Shown in pieces: positions 34,093-45,223 of a stretch of DNA of 64,000 bases. The DNA is from Dacryopinax spathularia (lineage: Eukaryota; Basidiomycota; Dacrymycetes; Dacrymycetales; Dacrymycetaceae). Positions within the stretch are counted from its first letter, which is position 1; the number at the start of each line of letters is the position of its first letter. The stretch covers positions 1,178,001 to 1,242,000 of the forward strand of contig JBBPFI010000008.1 in the NCBI GenBank assembly GCA_037974965.1, read 5' to 3'. Below the pieces are notes generated by a model. The model worked only from the letters and a program-made list of their open reading frames with translations. It was not told where the DNA came from and ran no database searches. A program made the position numbers and the translations under genes.

Positions 34093-37000
34093 GAACTCGC
34101 GTCATTCTTGTGAACGGAACGTCGCTGTCTCTCCTGCCTTAATGGGCCCAGACAAAGTGATGATTCACATCATGCCAAACGCTGCGGACGTAGCGCATAT
34201 CAGACCACGGCCACCTGGGCGCGCCGTCCCTGCCGTCCCTGTCGCGCTCGCCGTCACAGACGGCCAGAAACAGCAGGCAGACAACGTCCTCACTCCCAGA
34301 CACGAGCTGCTCGATCACCCTCATCATCATCATCATTCCCCGATCTGTCGACGTCTGGGAAGGGTGAAACTCGAGCCATATATGCTCTAAACGTGCCTCC
34401 GTTCAACTCTACTTGTCTCTCAGGTCCGATCAACCTGCTCGCGCGGCCTTATAACCCCTTCGACCGGTCAGGAGCATACATCCCCCTCTCTCCCTCTCCC
34501 CCCCCCGCCCCCCCCCCCCCTCCCACCCCACCCCCACCTGCCTACGAGGAAGGTGGGGGCGACACGATGTTCGCGACTAGTATGGCAGAGGGCAGCGCTC
34601 CTCCTACCCCGAGGCCAGGGACGCCGCTCAGCAAGCTCGAAGACCGAGGTACGTCTTCCCCATCCCGAACCGCAGTGAGCGCAGAGCGCCTGCTGACCCA
34701 AGTTGGCAGACCCCGCGCTCGCCTCCGATCCCAAGTATCGCCGCTATGCGCAACAGGTCGACAAGTGCCTAGCGACGTTCGAGACGATCAACGAATGGGC
34801 CGACTTTATCAGCTTCCTCACTAAGCTGCTCAAGGTGCGTTTCCTGTTGCCCGCCATGAGCACTGCCATGAGCATTGCCCCGCTTCCGAGGCGTACAGTA
34901 CTGACATATCGACGCAGACGTATGCAGTTTAAGGAGATGCTGAGGAAGCTGACTGTCGCCAAGAGGTTGGCGCAGTGCTTGAACCCCGCTCTGCCTGGTG
35001 GGGTGCACCAGCGCGCTCTCCACGTCTATGCGCACGTCCTCGCCGTCCTCGGGGTGCGCAATATCGCTCTGCCTATATATGATGTACTAACGCGCAGAGG
35101 GTAGCACGATGGCCTTGCCCGCGACCTCCAGATCTGGTCGTCCGGCCTCTTCCCTTTCTTCCAGTCCGCAGCAACGTCCGTCAAGCCCACTCTGCTAAAC
35201 ATCTACGACACGCACTACCTTCCCCTTCAGGGTCAGCTCCGACCAGTCATGAAGGCCTTCATACTCGCGCTCCTCCCCGGTCTCGAAGATGAGACGAGCG
35301 AGTTCTTCGACAAGTCCTCAACCTGCTCGACCGACTCTCGGGTACCGTCTCCCCCCGCTTTCTTCCTCCAGAACCTCTGGCTCGTCCTCCTCACCTCCCC
35401 CTCCGCCCGGTCGGCAGCGCTCAACTACCTTTCCCGCCGATTGCCGAAACTCAAGGCCGATGAGGATATCACCCCTATTGTCGGTAACGACCTGGGGCTG
35501 ATGGTGCGAGCGTTTGCGGCCTCCCTCGAAGACAAGAACCTACTCGTCCGCCGCGGTATCATGGACATCCTCGTCCAGTCGCTGCCGGTTGACAGCCTCG
35601 CTCTGAAGAAGTGCTCGTCCCAGGATCGCGTCCTGCTCATGAAAGCGACCGTCAGCGTCGTCCTACGGCGCGACCTATCACTGAATCGGCGTCTGTATGC
35701 GTGGCTTCTGGGGGTGAGCCAGACGAGCGAGGCGCAGGTGGCCTAATTCGTGCAGAGCGGGCTTGGCCTGGTAGAGGAAACCCTCAAGGTGCGCAATTAT
35801 CCACATGCCTTGGGTCTTCAGTGGCTAATTCTCTTCAGACCGAGATGCAAACCCAAGATGGCGAGCGCGAAACGCGCCCATACAAGATCTTCATCTCCCT
35901 TCTGGACAAATCCGAGATCGGCATCCCTCTGACCCAATGACTCTGCCTTGACGCTCTGACCGGGCTCAAGCAAGCCGTCGAGTCGGATGAGGGGGAGGAC
36001 AGCGATGTCCTCCTGACTGCGAATATGCTGTACGAAGCGATGGAGCGTCTATCGTTTGGTCCAAGCTGTTCCATGCTGTCATGGAGGATGCGAACTCGGA
36101 CAAGGACACGTATCCTGTGAGTCTTGCTGTTTTCGACGGAAGAGTTGTGAGCTGACCGTGCATGGCAGGCCATCGACATGCTCCAATTCATCCTCTCTAC
36201 TTTCCAAGTACGAGACGAAGAGATCGAGCAACTCCACCTTCCGCTCTTCTTCGCCGCCATTATCCAGCTCGCAAAGGTGCGTCCCGGTAATCTTGAGTGG
36301 ATGTTGATCTCACCCTCTGTACAGACATTGGCCGAAGAGGACACCGTCGGCGCGAAAGGATCCGTCATACTTCCTCTCCTCAGACTGGGTGTATCGCTCC
36401 TGGATGAGATGCCGAAAGAGACTCTCTTCGTCTGGCCGACTATCGAACCGACAAAGACCGGGGAGACCAAGGACGCCGAAGCCAAGTCAGCAATGTCCCG
36501 AGCATACAAAACCTACTCGTACGAAGGCCCACCAATTCCGACCGCTACGACCACCGCACTCTCGCCGTTCACCTCTGTATTCCAGGATCTGCTGGCGATC
36601 AGCACCATCTCTGCGAAGAAACTACCGGCACATCCTGGTGTGCGAGAGTCTACGGGGATGGCGATTCTTTTACTGCAACATCTCCCTGATATTCTCGGAG
36701 ACGATCCGCTGGCTATTGAATAGTCGCCGTTGGACTGGTTCCAGGCGCTATTTGATGCCTTCGCTCAGGTGAGCATCACCATTATGCGGTCACTTTACGC
36801 AGTTGCTAAACGTCATTGCAGTCATCAACGTTCTACCTTGTGGACGGCCTCGTTACCCTTAGCGTCACCTTAGCCAAGTCCCGCATTACCCCAAGCCTGG
36901 AACTAGACAGCCGACCATGTGTCGTTTCCATCGTCACGCAGCTGCTCCAGTACCTCGAACCGCATCGCGCCTCCTGCCACCCCCGCGCCACAGAGCTCAT

Positions 37001-37420
37001 TTGAACTGTCGATTCCATCGCTGGTCATCATCACGTTGAAGCTGTCATCTGTCAGCGTATGACGACCGGCACCGTCGACCAGAGGAGCGACATGTTCGAG
37101 GCTCTGGGTATTCTATGGCGATTGACAGGTGAGTCACTCGCACTTCCGCATCAATTTCAACCACTGAAGCCGACATCAGATGACGCGTATATGGTCGGTT
37201 TCCGATTGAAGGCGCCTATGCTCCTCGTCTTGGAGAGCCTGAAGAGTGATGATCCTCATTTCCGCCGTATTGGGGAGACGTGGATGAGATGCAGTCTTAA
37301 GTCGTATCATAGGTGCGTTCTATCGCCACTTTAGTGGAACTCTTTTGTCTGATTCCGAGCAGAGTACTGGATCCCCTCCTTCATGATCTTATACGACCGG
37401 CATACTGCGGCATCGTCCGA
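34093..37420 (+). pseudogene. DOP1 5'-half copy, inverted-repeat arm B
   Basis: An inverted copy of 28371-31652. It begins with the DOP1 promoter. From 34567 it carries the N-terminal blocks (EGSAPPTPRPG, YRRYAQQVDKCLATFETINE, AKRLAQCLNPALPGGVHQ, FILALLPGLEDETSEFF) through to PPFRRIGETWMRCSLKSYH-type sequence near 37310. It stops abruptly at 37420. It is more decayed than the first copy. Several in-frame stops occur, for example near 35745, 35938, 36721 and 37002, and a frame change sits near 35310. It lacks the C-terminal half altogether. So this is a pseudogene fragment. Confidence 0.85.
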
Positions 37421-37791
37421 GGAAGAAGAGGGAGATGACGGCGTACTTATCATTTGTTGCAGGAGCTCGAGGATCGTCTCGAGTGGTACGCCGGAGAGGC
37501 GGATCAGGTCGACGCATTTATCCATCTCTCGTCCTCTCCCTCTCCCTATCCAGTCTAGTACCTGCACTTCGCTCTACTCAGGCAACCTCTTTCAGAGCAA
37601 GTTGAATGCCGACTGCTTTCTGTGATTGGACTGATATGTTAGCGAATGGAGTGGGATTTGAAGAAGGGTTGTGGGCGCTTGTTTGAGGATGTGCACTGGC
37701 ACGTGATTGTGACGAAAAGGGTGGCTGTGTGTGGATCGGCTCCGGTCGGCGATATTGTTGACAATGAGACTCAAACAAGCTTGGGTTGGTT
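37421..37791 (+). repeat. Direct repeat b (~370 bp)
   Basis: Second copy of the element at 33704-34064, fused without any gap to the truncated DOP1 exon at 37420. A few substitutions and a small length difference separate the two copies. Confidence 0.9.
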
Positions 37792-38751
37792 GTTGGTGGT
37801 TTCCATGGTCGTCGGTGCATGGGGACGATGTGCTCCAATAAGGCAGGGACGTACATACACCCAGTACCTTCTGTTTCTACGCCCCGCTGTGCAGGGTCCG
37901 AGCCAGTTGAGGGTTCGAGCCAGCTGAAGATACTCTCTCGCAATCGACTCTGTAACATATACACTGAGCGAACTGTCCCATCACAGTGCAACCGACGGCG
38001 ACAAAACCGAGATAGACGCCCGTTTCTCAGCCAGCAGACACAGGTCTATGAGAAGGACGGCATAGTCCACTCGGTTGAGCGATTGCGATTCCTGATTTGA
38101 ACGTATCATAGCTATCAAATCAAAGTGTGCACTGTAAGTACGGTCCCTTTCTCTGACCGACTAGCCAGCAGGTGCTCCGTCAAGACGATGGGCAGACGCT
38201 TTCATCCACAGCTCGGTTCGATGCCAGATCAACCCGCCGAAACAGCCATGAATCACGTCTTACGGAAACGCTAAGTGAACAGGTCGATTTGCCCGGGGCT
38301 AAGGACCCTCGACACAGCCGCTGAGACCCCAAAAGCCCTGGGTATTGCACAACTCGCGCTCAAGCAATTATTTCCTGTTACCGCTATCCTTCCGCGGGAT
38401 CAACCGTCCATTGTTCTGTCACTGGGCACGTGTATCAATCCGTTAGAGCGCCATACAATGCTCTCAAACCCCTCATACAATGATGCGATTCTGTTCCGAG
38501 AGCTGAATCGTTTATGTGCAATGGCTTGCAGTGCTGTCGGCTATACTTAATCATTAGACTGTCTTCCATCCTCTGTTGTTTGCTCCAAGCACTCTTGCCT
38601 CAATCCGTCCAAGGGTAGGGGTGAAATTATTGATCAAATAATTTAGGGTCATTTTGTCTACGAGCTCCACATCCACAATTACAATGCATAATAAACACAT
38701 TTAATGACTATGCCCATCGCCTTTCTCTGCCCTAACTGACTCATCGAGGGA
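37792..38751. other. Intergenic, with duplicated block from upstream of the NLR-like gene
   Basis: 37910-38230 is a diverged copy, same orientation, of 16660-17020. Shared words include actctctcgcaat, gagcgaact, agacgcccg, gattcctgattt and agacgcttt. The remainder to the F-box gene stop at 38752 shows no gene. Confidence 0.55.
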
Positions 38752-40329
38752 CTACGTCCTCGTCTCCATGCGCAGCTGCTTGCGGCACTCGATTCTATAT
38801 CTTGCTGCCTTGATCCGCTCGTTGTACTGCCTTGCAGCCGTCACAATCCATGGCGCTTGACCCGAGAATTGGATGTCGAGTCCTGGCCAGATCCGCTCCA
38901 TTGTATCAGCGAGGTACATCTCGTCTGCAACGATGTCATCTAACAGCAGGATCAGCTTGTGATCCTCAGCAGCGGGCTCCGGCCACTCCATATCTTCTTC
39001 AAAGGTCGCCGAGGTCAGCTCCATGATTCGTAGCTTCGGGCAGGTATGTGTAAGTTCCGCGATATCCGTGATTAGAAAGCTGGGAACACCGGAAACCTTT
39101 AGTCGCCGAGTCTTGGCAACCTTTCCCCAGAGCGCGCGGAAGCGTTCGAGCTCAGTCCAACCCGCGGTCAGAGCGAGGAGCGAGTCATTCATAGTAGTAA
39201 TCGGCTTGCGACTGTCGTATTCTATCGAGAAGTTCTTCATTCCTTTGCAAACTGCCAGCGAGCACAGTTCGCCAAGGTCGAGAGGTACATCTATGGGTCT
39301 AGTCGTGGTCCCACGTATAACGATGTCAAGCGTTTCCAGTCGTGCGGCGTAGTCAGTTAACGCGCCGGAAAGGTGGGACAGCGGAAGAGAGCCATCCCAT
39401 CCACCCAGGTTCAACTTCAGTGAGGTCGGCAATGCTTTGAGAGCCAGAAGCAGTGTGTTGGCATTCCGAACTGAGCCACGAAGCCGTACATCTTGTAGCT
39501 CGATCCATTCAGCGTCAAGTTCCGTCGAGACGGTCCAGAGTGCGAGGGAGTCCATATCATCCCGACCGAGAACTTCCAGATGCGTCACTCTTGATGTCGC
39601 CAGTTGCTTGAGAGCCTCCGTGTTTAGGAAAGCCCAGTTCAATGATACGAGCTTGAGCCGAGGGAGTCTAGAAATGAAAGCAGACAAGGGCAAGCTTGGC
39701 AACGGTCCGCTATCGTCGCTCTGGTGGATCACAAGATCTTCCAGGTATGGGCTGATGTCCGGCAGCATGGCGAGCATCACGCAAATCGCGTCCTTATAGC
39801 GCACCGTGTTTCGCACCGCAGGTTCTTGAATGTCCAGCTCCAGCCTTCGCAAGGTTGATGTATAGCATCGCACAGCCGCGCTCATCCCCAGCCAATGATT
39901 GCAGGTGAGTGAGAGAACACGGAGGTGCGGAAAGATTACACCTTCCCCTGTTCTCTTGCAGATGTCAACCAGCATAGAGACTTGTTTCTTGGAGTTGTCT
40001 ACTGTCAGGGGCTCCAGTTTCAAAACCCGAACTGCACTGCGATATGCATGGAGTCTTCCTGCCAACTTGACCAATATCAGTCTCCCACTTCATTGTACGC
40101 TTTCAATGGATACCTGTGCGTCGACGTTCCCATGTAGGGCGTCGGCCAGCACGCATATATGCACAAAGTCGGCCTGCTCCCATCCTTGCGCTAACACGCG
40201 TCGCATCCATCGACTTGTTCGGCCCAGCCTGGTCCGCTCTTTCGCTGTCATGAACAAGCTGATGTGGTCTAGAACCTCCTCGATGCCAAGAACTTTGTGT
40301 GCCAAACTGTGCGCGGTGATCTGGGCCAT
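38752..40329 (-). CDS. F-box-like protein with leucine-rich C-terminal region
   Basis: A 509-residue protein from two exons (40329-40114, 40065-38752) with a 48-nt intron. Residues ~10-45 (VLGIEEVLDHISLF, ERTRLGRTSRWMRRVL) match the helical F-box pattern common in basidiomycete genomes, which docks to Skp1 in SCF ubiquitin ligases. The rest is made of irregular leucine-rich repeats: LRVLSLTCNHW, LRRLELDI, LEDLVIHQ, LKLVSLNWAFL, VTHLEVLGRDD, LETLDIVIRG, RRLKVSGVPSF, LRIMELTSATF. It ends with a basic tail. The substrate is unknown. These genes are greatly expanded in basidiomycetes. No sign of damage. Confidence 0.75.
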
Positions 40330-40504
40330 GATTGTAGATGTCAGACAAGGACCGCTCGTCGCTGAACTTTAGACGTTCTTTCAGACCGACGCGACTGTGC
40401 GTCACGTGCGTCAGCTCTCCCATCTCTCGTTCAATGATATCCGTCCATCGCCCATGCCTTTCATTTCGTCATATCACCCGGCTACATCTTCCACTTGCTA
40501 ACTG

Positions 40505-40901
40505 CTACACAAGTTCTCCGCACGCGCCGTTCTCCAATATACCTGCCAAGTCCCCTTCCCACTTGTGCAGCAGTACCGCCTCTTTGCGCTCCTGTGCGAG
40601 CAGGAGCCGGATCTGGTAATCCAGCAGCGTCGACGCGTTCCAGGTCTTGCCCCCGTGGATGTGAGCTCGTAGTGTAGCCCACTGAGCCTCATGTTGGTGA
40701 TGAAGCCCCTGGCCTTCTTCCTCTATCAGCTGGGAAAGTTGGGCGAGCATCGAATATGTAGGGCAATTGAAAGGCGTCGACTGTGATAGCCCTGCTACGT
40801 TGTCAGCATCCTCCAATTGGACCTAAGACCTAGCCCCTACTGAGCGCTCGCATAGCATCTTGACACCGCGCTTGTGCAGCGTAGAAGGCAAGGGACGCCA
40901 T
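40505..40901 (-). CDS. Small conserved-looking helical protein
   Basis: A 116-residue protein from two exons (40901-40841 and 40794-40505), with a 46-nt intron that has a gctgac branch site. It is almost entirely alpha-helical: ASLAFYAAQARCQDAMRAL, then YSMLAQLSQLIEEEGQGL, HQHEAQWATLRAHIH, LLDYQIRLLLAQERKEAVLL. I do not recognise the family. Size and helical heptads would suit a subunit of a larger complex. The next gene to the left on the same strand, the F-box gene, starts at 40329. Confidence 0.55.
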
Positions 40902-41940
40902 AGTCACTGTCGCTCACTTGGATGTTGTGGATTTAGTGATATCGGGGGTGCACAGTCGTTTGGGAAGCAACAATGCAGAAGGCTGACGCGATGCAGTGGC
41001 TACCTTATAAACATCGGCGAATGACTGGTACTGTACAGTTAGCGGCCGTTTCAGCAGCGTGTGGCTTGCTTGGGCAATCTGTCATCATGCAATGCAAGGC
41101 CCGATCGCCCACCTTGCTACTTTCCTTTACCTCGCGCACAGCAGGCTGTATCGGGAAGGATGGCCGTCTTCGAGCTGAACGACACCTTCCGTGAGTTGTG
41201 GGAGTACTCAAGTGGGAGGGGACATACCTCGTTGCATACCCCTTGTCGAGCAGCATGGGACTTGCCTGACCACGTCGCCTCCCTTGCGCACAGCAGCCAG
41301 TACCGCACAGGATGGGCATTTTCGAGCTGGATGGGACGTTCAGTGAGGGGTGGGACTACCCAAGTGGGAGGGGACCTACCTCGCCCCATACCCCTTGTCG
41401 AGCAGCATGGGACTCGCCTGACCACATCGCCTCCCTCGCGCACAGCGCCCATTACCGCACAGAATGGTTGTTTTCGAGCTGGATGGGACGTTCAGTGAGG
41501 GGTGGGAGTACCCAAGTGGGGTGGGACGTACCTCGTCGCATACCCCTTGTTGAGCAGCATGATCTCCCACAGATGAGCGCTGGTCATACCAGCGCCTCAA
41601 CTGTTATCGGCCGGCAAGTAACGCTCACCGCTCCATGTCGTATGGATGCGGGCCCGTGCAACCTCGCCGCCGCCTTGCACACAACCAGCTGGATGTTATA
41701 GGCATATCCCCGTGGCGTCGCCGCTAAGGCTTGCCGCCAGCTGCCTGCCCTGAAAGGTTGGTCGCTGTCCCCACTTGGCTTGCTACAGCACTAGGCACTT
41801 CACGTACGTGCAAACGCGGAAGTGATATCTCCTCGGTGCCACATATCCTGAAGGGTGTATATCAAGCGATTTCACCGATTCTTGTGAGTATCGTGATCTG
41901 TACGAATCTAGGGGGTTTCTTCGGGATATGATGCCTTATC
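40902..41940. other. Intergenic containing minisatellite array 1
   Basis: Apart from the array at 41150-41570, nothing recognised. The translated frames seen here (TACLGNLSS..., GVFELDGTF...) are products of the repeat, not genes. Confidence 0.6.
41150..41570 (+). repeat. ~150-bp minisatellite array 1 (about 2.8 units)
   Basis: Tandem units of about 150 bp start at about 41160, 41311 and 41462. Each carries ttcgagctggatgggacg, gaggggtgggactaccc, ataccccttgtcgagcagc and cgcctccctcgcgcacag. The same unit, in the opposite orientation, forms the array at 59180-59760. Confidence 0.9.
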
Positions 41941-44593
41941 TTAATCCATCGGGTCACCTTCTACTGTCCCGTCGTGCTCACCTAATTTCAGAATGGCGCT
42001 GTCCGTGTCGAAACCAATGACGGCATCGCGTCCGGTGCCCGTTCCAGCTGCGTGGCTCTCATGGACCTCGTCAGGTCGACCACCATACTCCTCTGCGCCC
42101 CGCTCGCTCTTGTCCATGAAAGAAGAAAGCTGGAAGGCGACGCAGTACTCATTGCACACATGTTCTTCGGTAAAGGCGGCAAACGCCTCAGGTAGGTTTC
42201 CGCCTCCGAAGATCGCATCTTCGATCTTTCTATGATACTGGGGTCAGGGGAGCCAATCCTCAAATTTAGACTACTTACGGGCTTGTCATGATTTGGGGGT
42301 CGGTCAACAAAGTGTGGCTTCCTAGTGTGGTGTCAGGTGCATCGCTGTTATTGTTATGGAAAAGGCTCGCCTTGATAATCACTGACATACACCAGGCCAC
42401 CTGTCTTCTCGTATTGGAGGTGCTGTGTGAAAGAAAGAAAAGTGGCGATTCTCCCCTCTTCACCGGTCGCCACAAGCGGAATCGCCGATGCGTTGTGCAT
42501 ATACTTCACGAACTTGCCGCTCCCGTCGGTCGAGCGGATGACCTCTTCGATTAGGTAAGCCTGGCTAGGTCTCTTGCTTGGTTTGCCAACTTGGAACATC
42601 CCGCACTTTACGAAGTGCAGGCGCGGGATGGACAACTGACGAATGGGATCATCCTTGTTCGACCTCCATATGGCGATGTCGATACAGCTGTACGCCAGGT
42701 TCAGCAGCGACGACCCCCACATCAAGTTCGTCATCTCTCCCGCCAACTTAGCCTCTTCCTTCGGCTTGCTTATGCGAGCCCCTCCGACCGACCAACGCTT
42801 CACCGCTACCTGGCAACCGCCACTGACCGAGAAAGGTCCCATATCCTCTGCCGAAATCGTCTCCCCTCGCATATACAGCACCAGGGAACCTGGATGCGTG
42901 GTTTTGAAGGTGCCAGCCGGTCCCAGCATTGACTCAAGTCGCTCATCCACCATCAGCTCCGCCATCCAACCGTTCATCATCCAATCGAGGTTGATTCTGA
43001 ATTGGCTGCGGATGAGCTCGCTGAATTTCACCAGCGGCGCGATAATGAACAAGCCCATTTGACGATAGATCCCTTTAGAACCGGTCAGTCTAATTGAAGT
43101 TGCAGGCAGGTTGTACCCCATACCATCTGGTGCTCTCAAACCAATGATGTCAGCCGCGCTGGTCACAAGGGCAGCTCGAATTGCGGCGGTTTCGGGGATA
43201 TCATGCTCGTCGTCTCCTGTCATTTCTGTTGCTCTCGCTTGTCTCTGAGCCGAAGTGAGCTTGGTCGGCGGAGATACGGGAGGACTCATTGCCTATCGAT
43301 TGGCTTCAGTTATATATATCATCTGTGTAAAAACTGTCTCTCACGGATCTTCCCTCGTCGGGCTTGTTTTGCTTTCTAATGAATTCCGTGGGCGGCGCCG
43401 TCTCTCGCTGGCGGGTTTTGGTGAGCGCCGATGACAAGGTTCCAGTGGGGCAAGCCGTGGGTGCAGCACTCATCAAGAGCGGGGCAACCGTCGGTTCTAG
43501 ATGACATTGCACTGCTGTCCATAGCTCGTACGACCTTTCCAGGCGCACTTCGAACTGCTTCGACTTCAAGAAGATCGGTCCGTTCGCTGCCTTCCCTTTC
43601 CCCCCCTGTCGACCGAAGCATTCATTGTAGAAGAGCGGCTGAGCTGACGGAAACCTATCGTAGTCCAAGCCATTCTTGCCGCGGAGCTTGAAGTCTTCTA
43701 TCTTGAAGGGAAAACCACAAGTTTGCTCCAGCAAGGGCCTTTGTGGGATGGCGAAACACGTCCCCTTGATCTGAGGACCGGTACTACGCGCGGGCATAAC
43801 TTGCATATCTTCAAGATTCTTGGTTCCGAGCGTTAGCACTTCTGCGCCCTCCTCATGCACATGGCTGTGCTGACTGACCTTGAACAAGTGCGAACCTGGC
43901 CGACCATGCTCGACGAAATGAACAGCGAACTTCACTCTAATTGTCTCGGCCTCCACGGGTGCGTAGGCCTTGGAAAGGAACCGCTTGCGGTCGGCTTCGT
44001 AGTGTAGATGATTTGGTGTGTAGCCATGAGTACTCAAATGTGAAACGGCGGGTGTGCAAGAGCCGCTAGACCATATAGACGATGCTCGGGAATTGGTGTT
44101 ATTGTCTCGTACCGCTGAGCCTAGTGCCTCCACTCTGGCTGGACCTACAAACACGGCATACATCATCAGTGTCGCCCAAGGCTGATCCGTCTTAGACACG
44201 CTGACCTCCTCTTTTGATCTGCTCATTGATGCGACGTATGGTCGCTGCATCTGGTTGCGGCACTCCTGGCGTTGTGGGTTGGGGAAGGTCTCCCATCGAT
44301 CTGGTGCTTCGTATCGCAGTTCGCTGCATGGTCGCGCCAGCCTTGGCGATATAATGCTGCCAACATGGGATACAGACCGGTTGCGCGTCGCCGTGGGCGT
44401 TGATAAGCAGATACTGTTGTCCTGCCGCAATATAGTCGTAATGCGCAGGTGCGACGGCTGGGTTAGTGCTCCCGGCCGACAAGCAGTCCTTGCGGCGACG
44501 GCAATACAGAGCCGTTTTCGCGACCTCGGTCAAGCCGCCAGGAGCAAGCAGCAGCTTGCTACCCGGGCCGTGGCTGGTATCGGTAGGGGGCAT
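41941..44593 (-). CDS. Alpha-type (atypical) protein kinase
   Basis: An 813-residue protein from exons 44593-44206, 44144-43345, 43292-42371, 42321-42279 and 42229-41941. The C-terminal third is an alpha-kinase catalytic domain (MHCK/eEF2K class): AYLIEEVI, KFVKYMHNASAI, TGGLVYVSDYQG, LLTDPQIMTS, FGGGNLPEAF and HVCNEYC, which is the zinc-binding end of the fold. These kinases phosphorylate Ser/Thr in helical regions. The N-terminal 130 residues hold two cysteine pairs (ALYCRRRKDC, VCIPCWQHY) suggestive of metal binding. A ~270-residue unknown domain follows. The fourth intron has a GC donor (caag/gcgagc), needed to join SDYQG to SHTLLTDPQ. Start: ATG at 44593 precedes the first conserved block; an in-frame ATG at 44674 is possible. 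Alpha-kinases are expanded in many basidiomycetes. Confidence 0.8.
42322..42370 (-). other. GC-AG intron in alpha-kinase
   Basis: The donor caag/gcgagc and acceptor cactag restore the conserved DYQG...LLTDPQI block of alpha-kinases; no GT donor does so. Confidence 0.7.
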
Positions 44594-44674
44594 AGAGTAA
44601 GTGTGAAGGAGCTGGATGGACTCAAGCCGTCTGAGGGAAGAAAAAACCAGTCGATGGCATGTAAGAGACGCCAA

Positions 44675-45223
44675 GTGGGTTTTTTAGGTCTCACAGATGT
44701 TGGCCAGGCCCTCATATTTTTTCGGGTCTGCCAATATTGACCGGCCCTGCAGCGTTCCTACTGCTCATCGTCCTCACCGAATACCGCTGTCCGTGGTAAA
44801 CCGCTTCTGCTCCAATTGATGGAGCCACAGCCAATGGCTAAGGCTCTTGGTGGTATTCACCTGTATAGCGTGCCGTGCGTTGTTCAGCGGAATGCACAGA
44901 GGTCCAACGGACCCCCTCCAGCCAATCGGTCGCCCCCCCCCTTCCCTTTGCACAGCCCAACGTAAGGGGGTTCTGGATCCGCCCCGTAGACTGAAATGGT
45001 TCCACCCTCGAATATGTTCGATTCCATCAGACCTTCACTACGATGTGGCTGGCTGGCTGCGCATGCGATCCGACCATCCGTTGCCCTCAAGCCGGCTGCT
45101 CAGGGACCATAGGGTAGCCGCGGGGTTTCCAACTCAGCAGGGCGGTTTCTCCCTGCTCGACCTCCGAGGTATGGCACTTGCCATCTGGCTCGCACTTTGT
45201 AGCTTGACCCCCTCCCTCGCTGT
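44675..45223. other. Divergent intergenic, alpha-kinase / integrase gene
   Basis: Shared promoter stretch of two divergent genes. No gene supported. Confidence 0.45.

Larger units (their letters stand above)
33392..34566. other. Spacer of the DOP1 inverted repeat: minisatellite, direct repeat a, promoter copy
   Basis: It holds a TGGA tetranucleotide run (33638-33675) and direct repeat a (33704-34064). The start of inverted-repeat arm B (from 34093) carries the DOP1 promoter copy. Poly-C and C/T-rich runs lie at 34495-34540. No gene supported. Confidence 0.6.

Noticed and set aside
41061-41701. Overlapping repeat-like open frames (ELDGTFSEGW, SSWMGRSVRGG)
   Set aside because: They are translations of the ~150-bp minisatellite and recur identically in array 2, so they are not independent genes.
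43306-44430. Separate gene upstream of the alpha-kinase
   Set aside because: A 52-nt intron (gtgaga ... gatag) joins it in phase to the kinase exon, so it is treated as the same gene.
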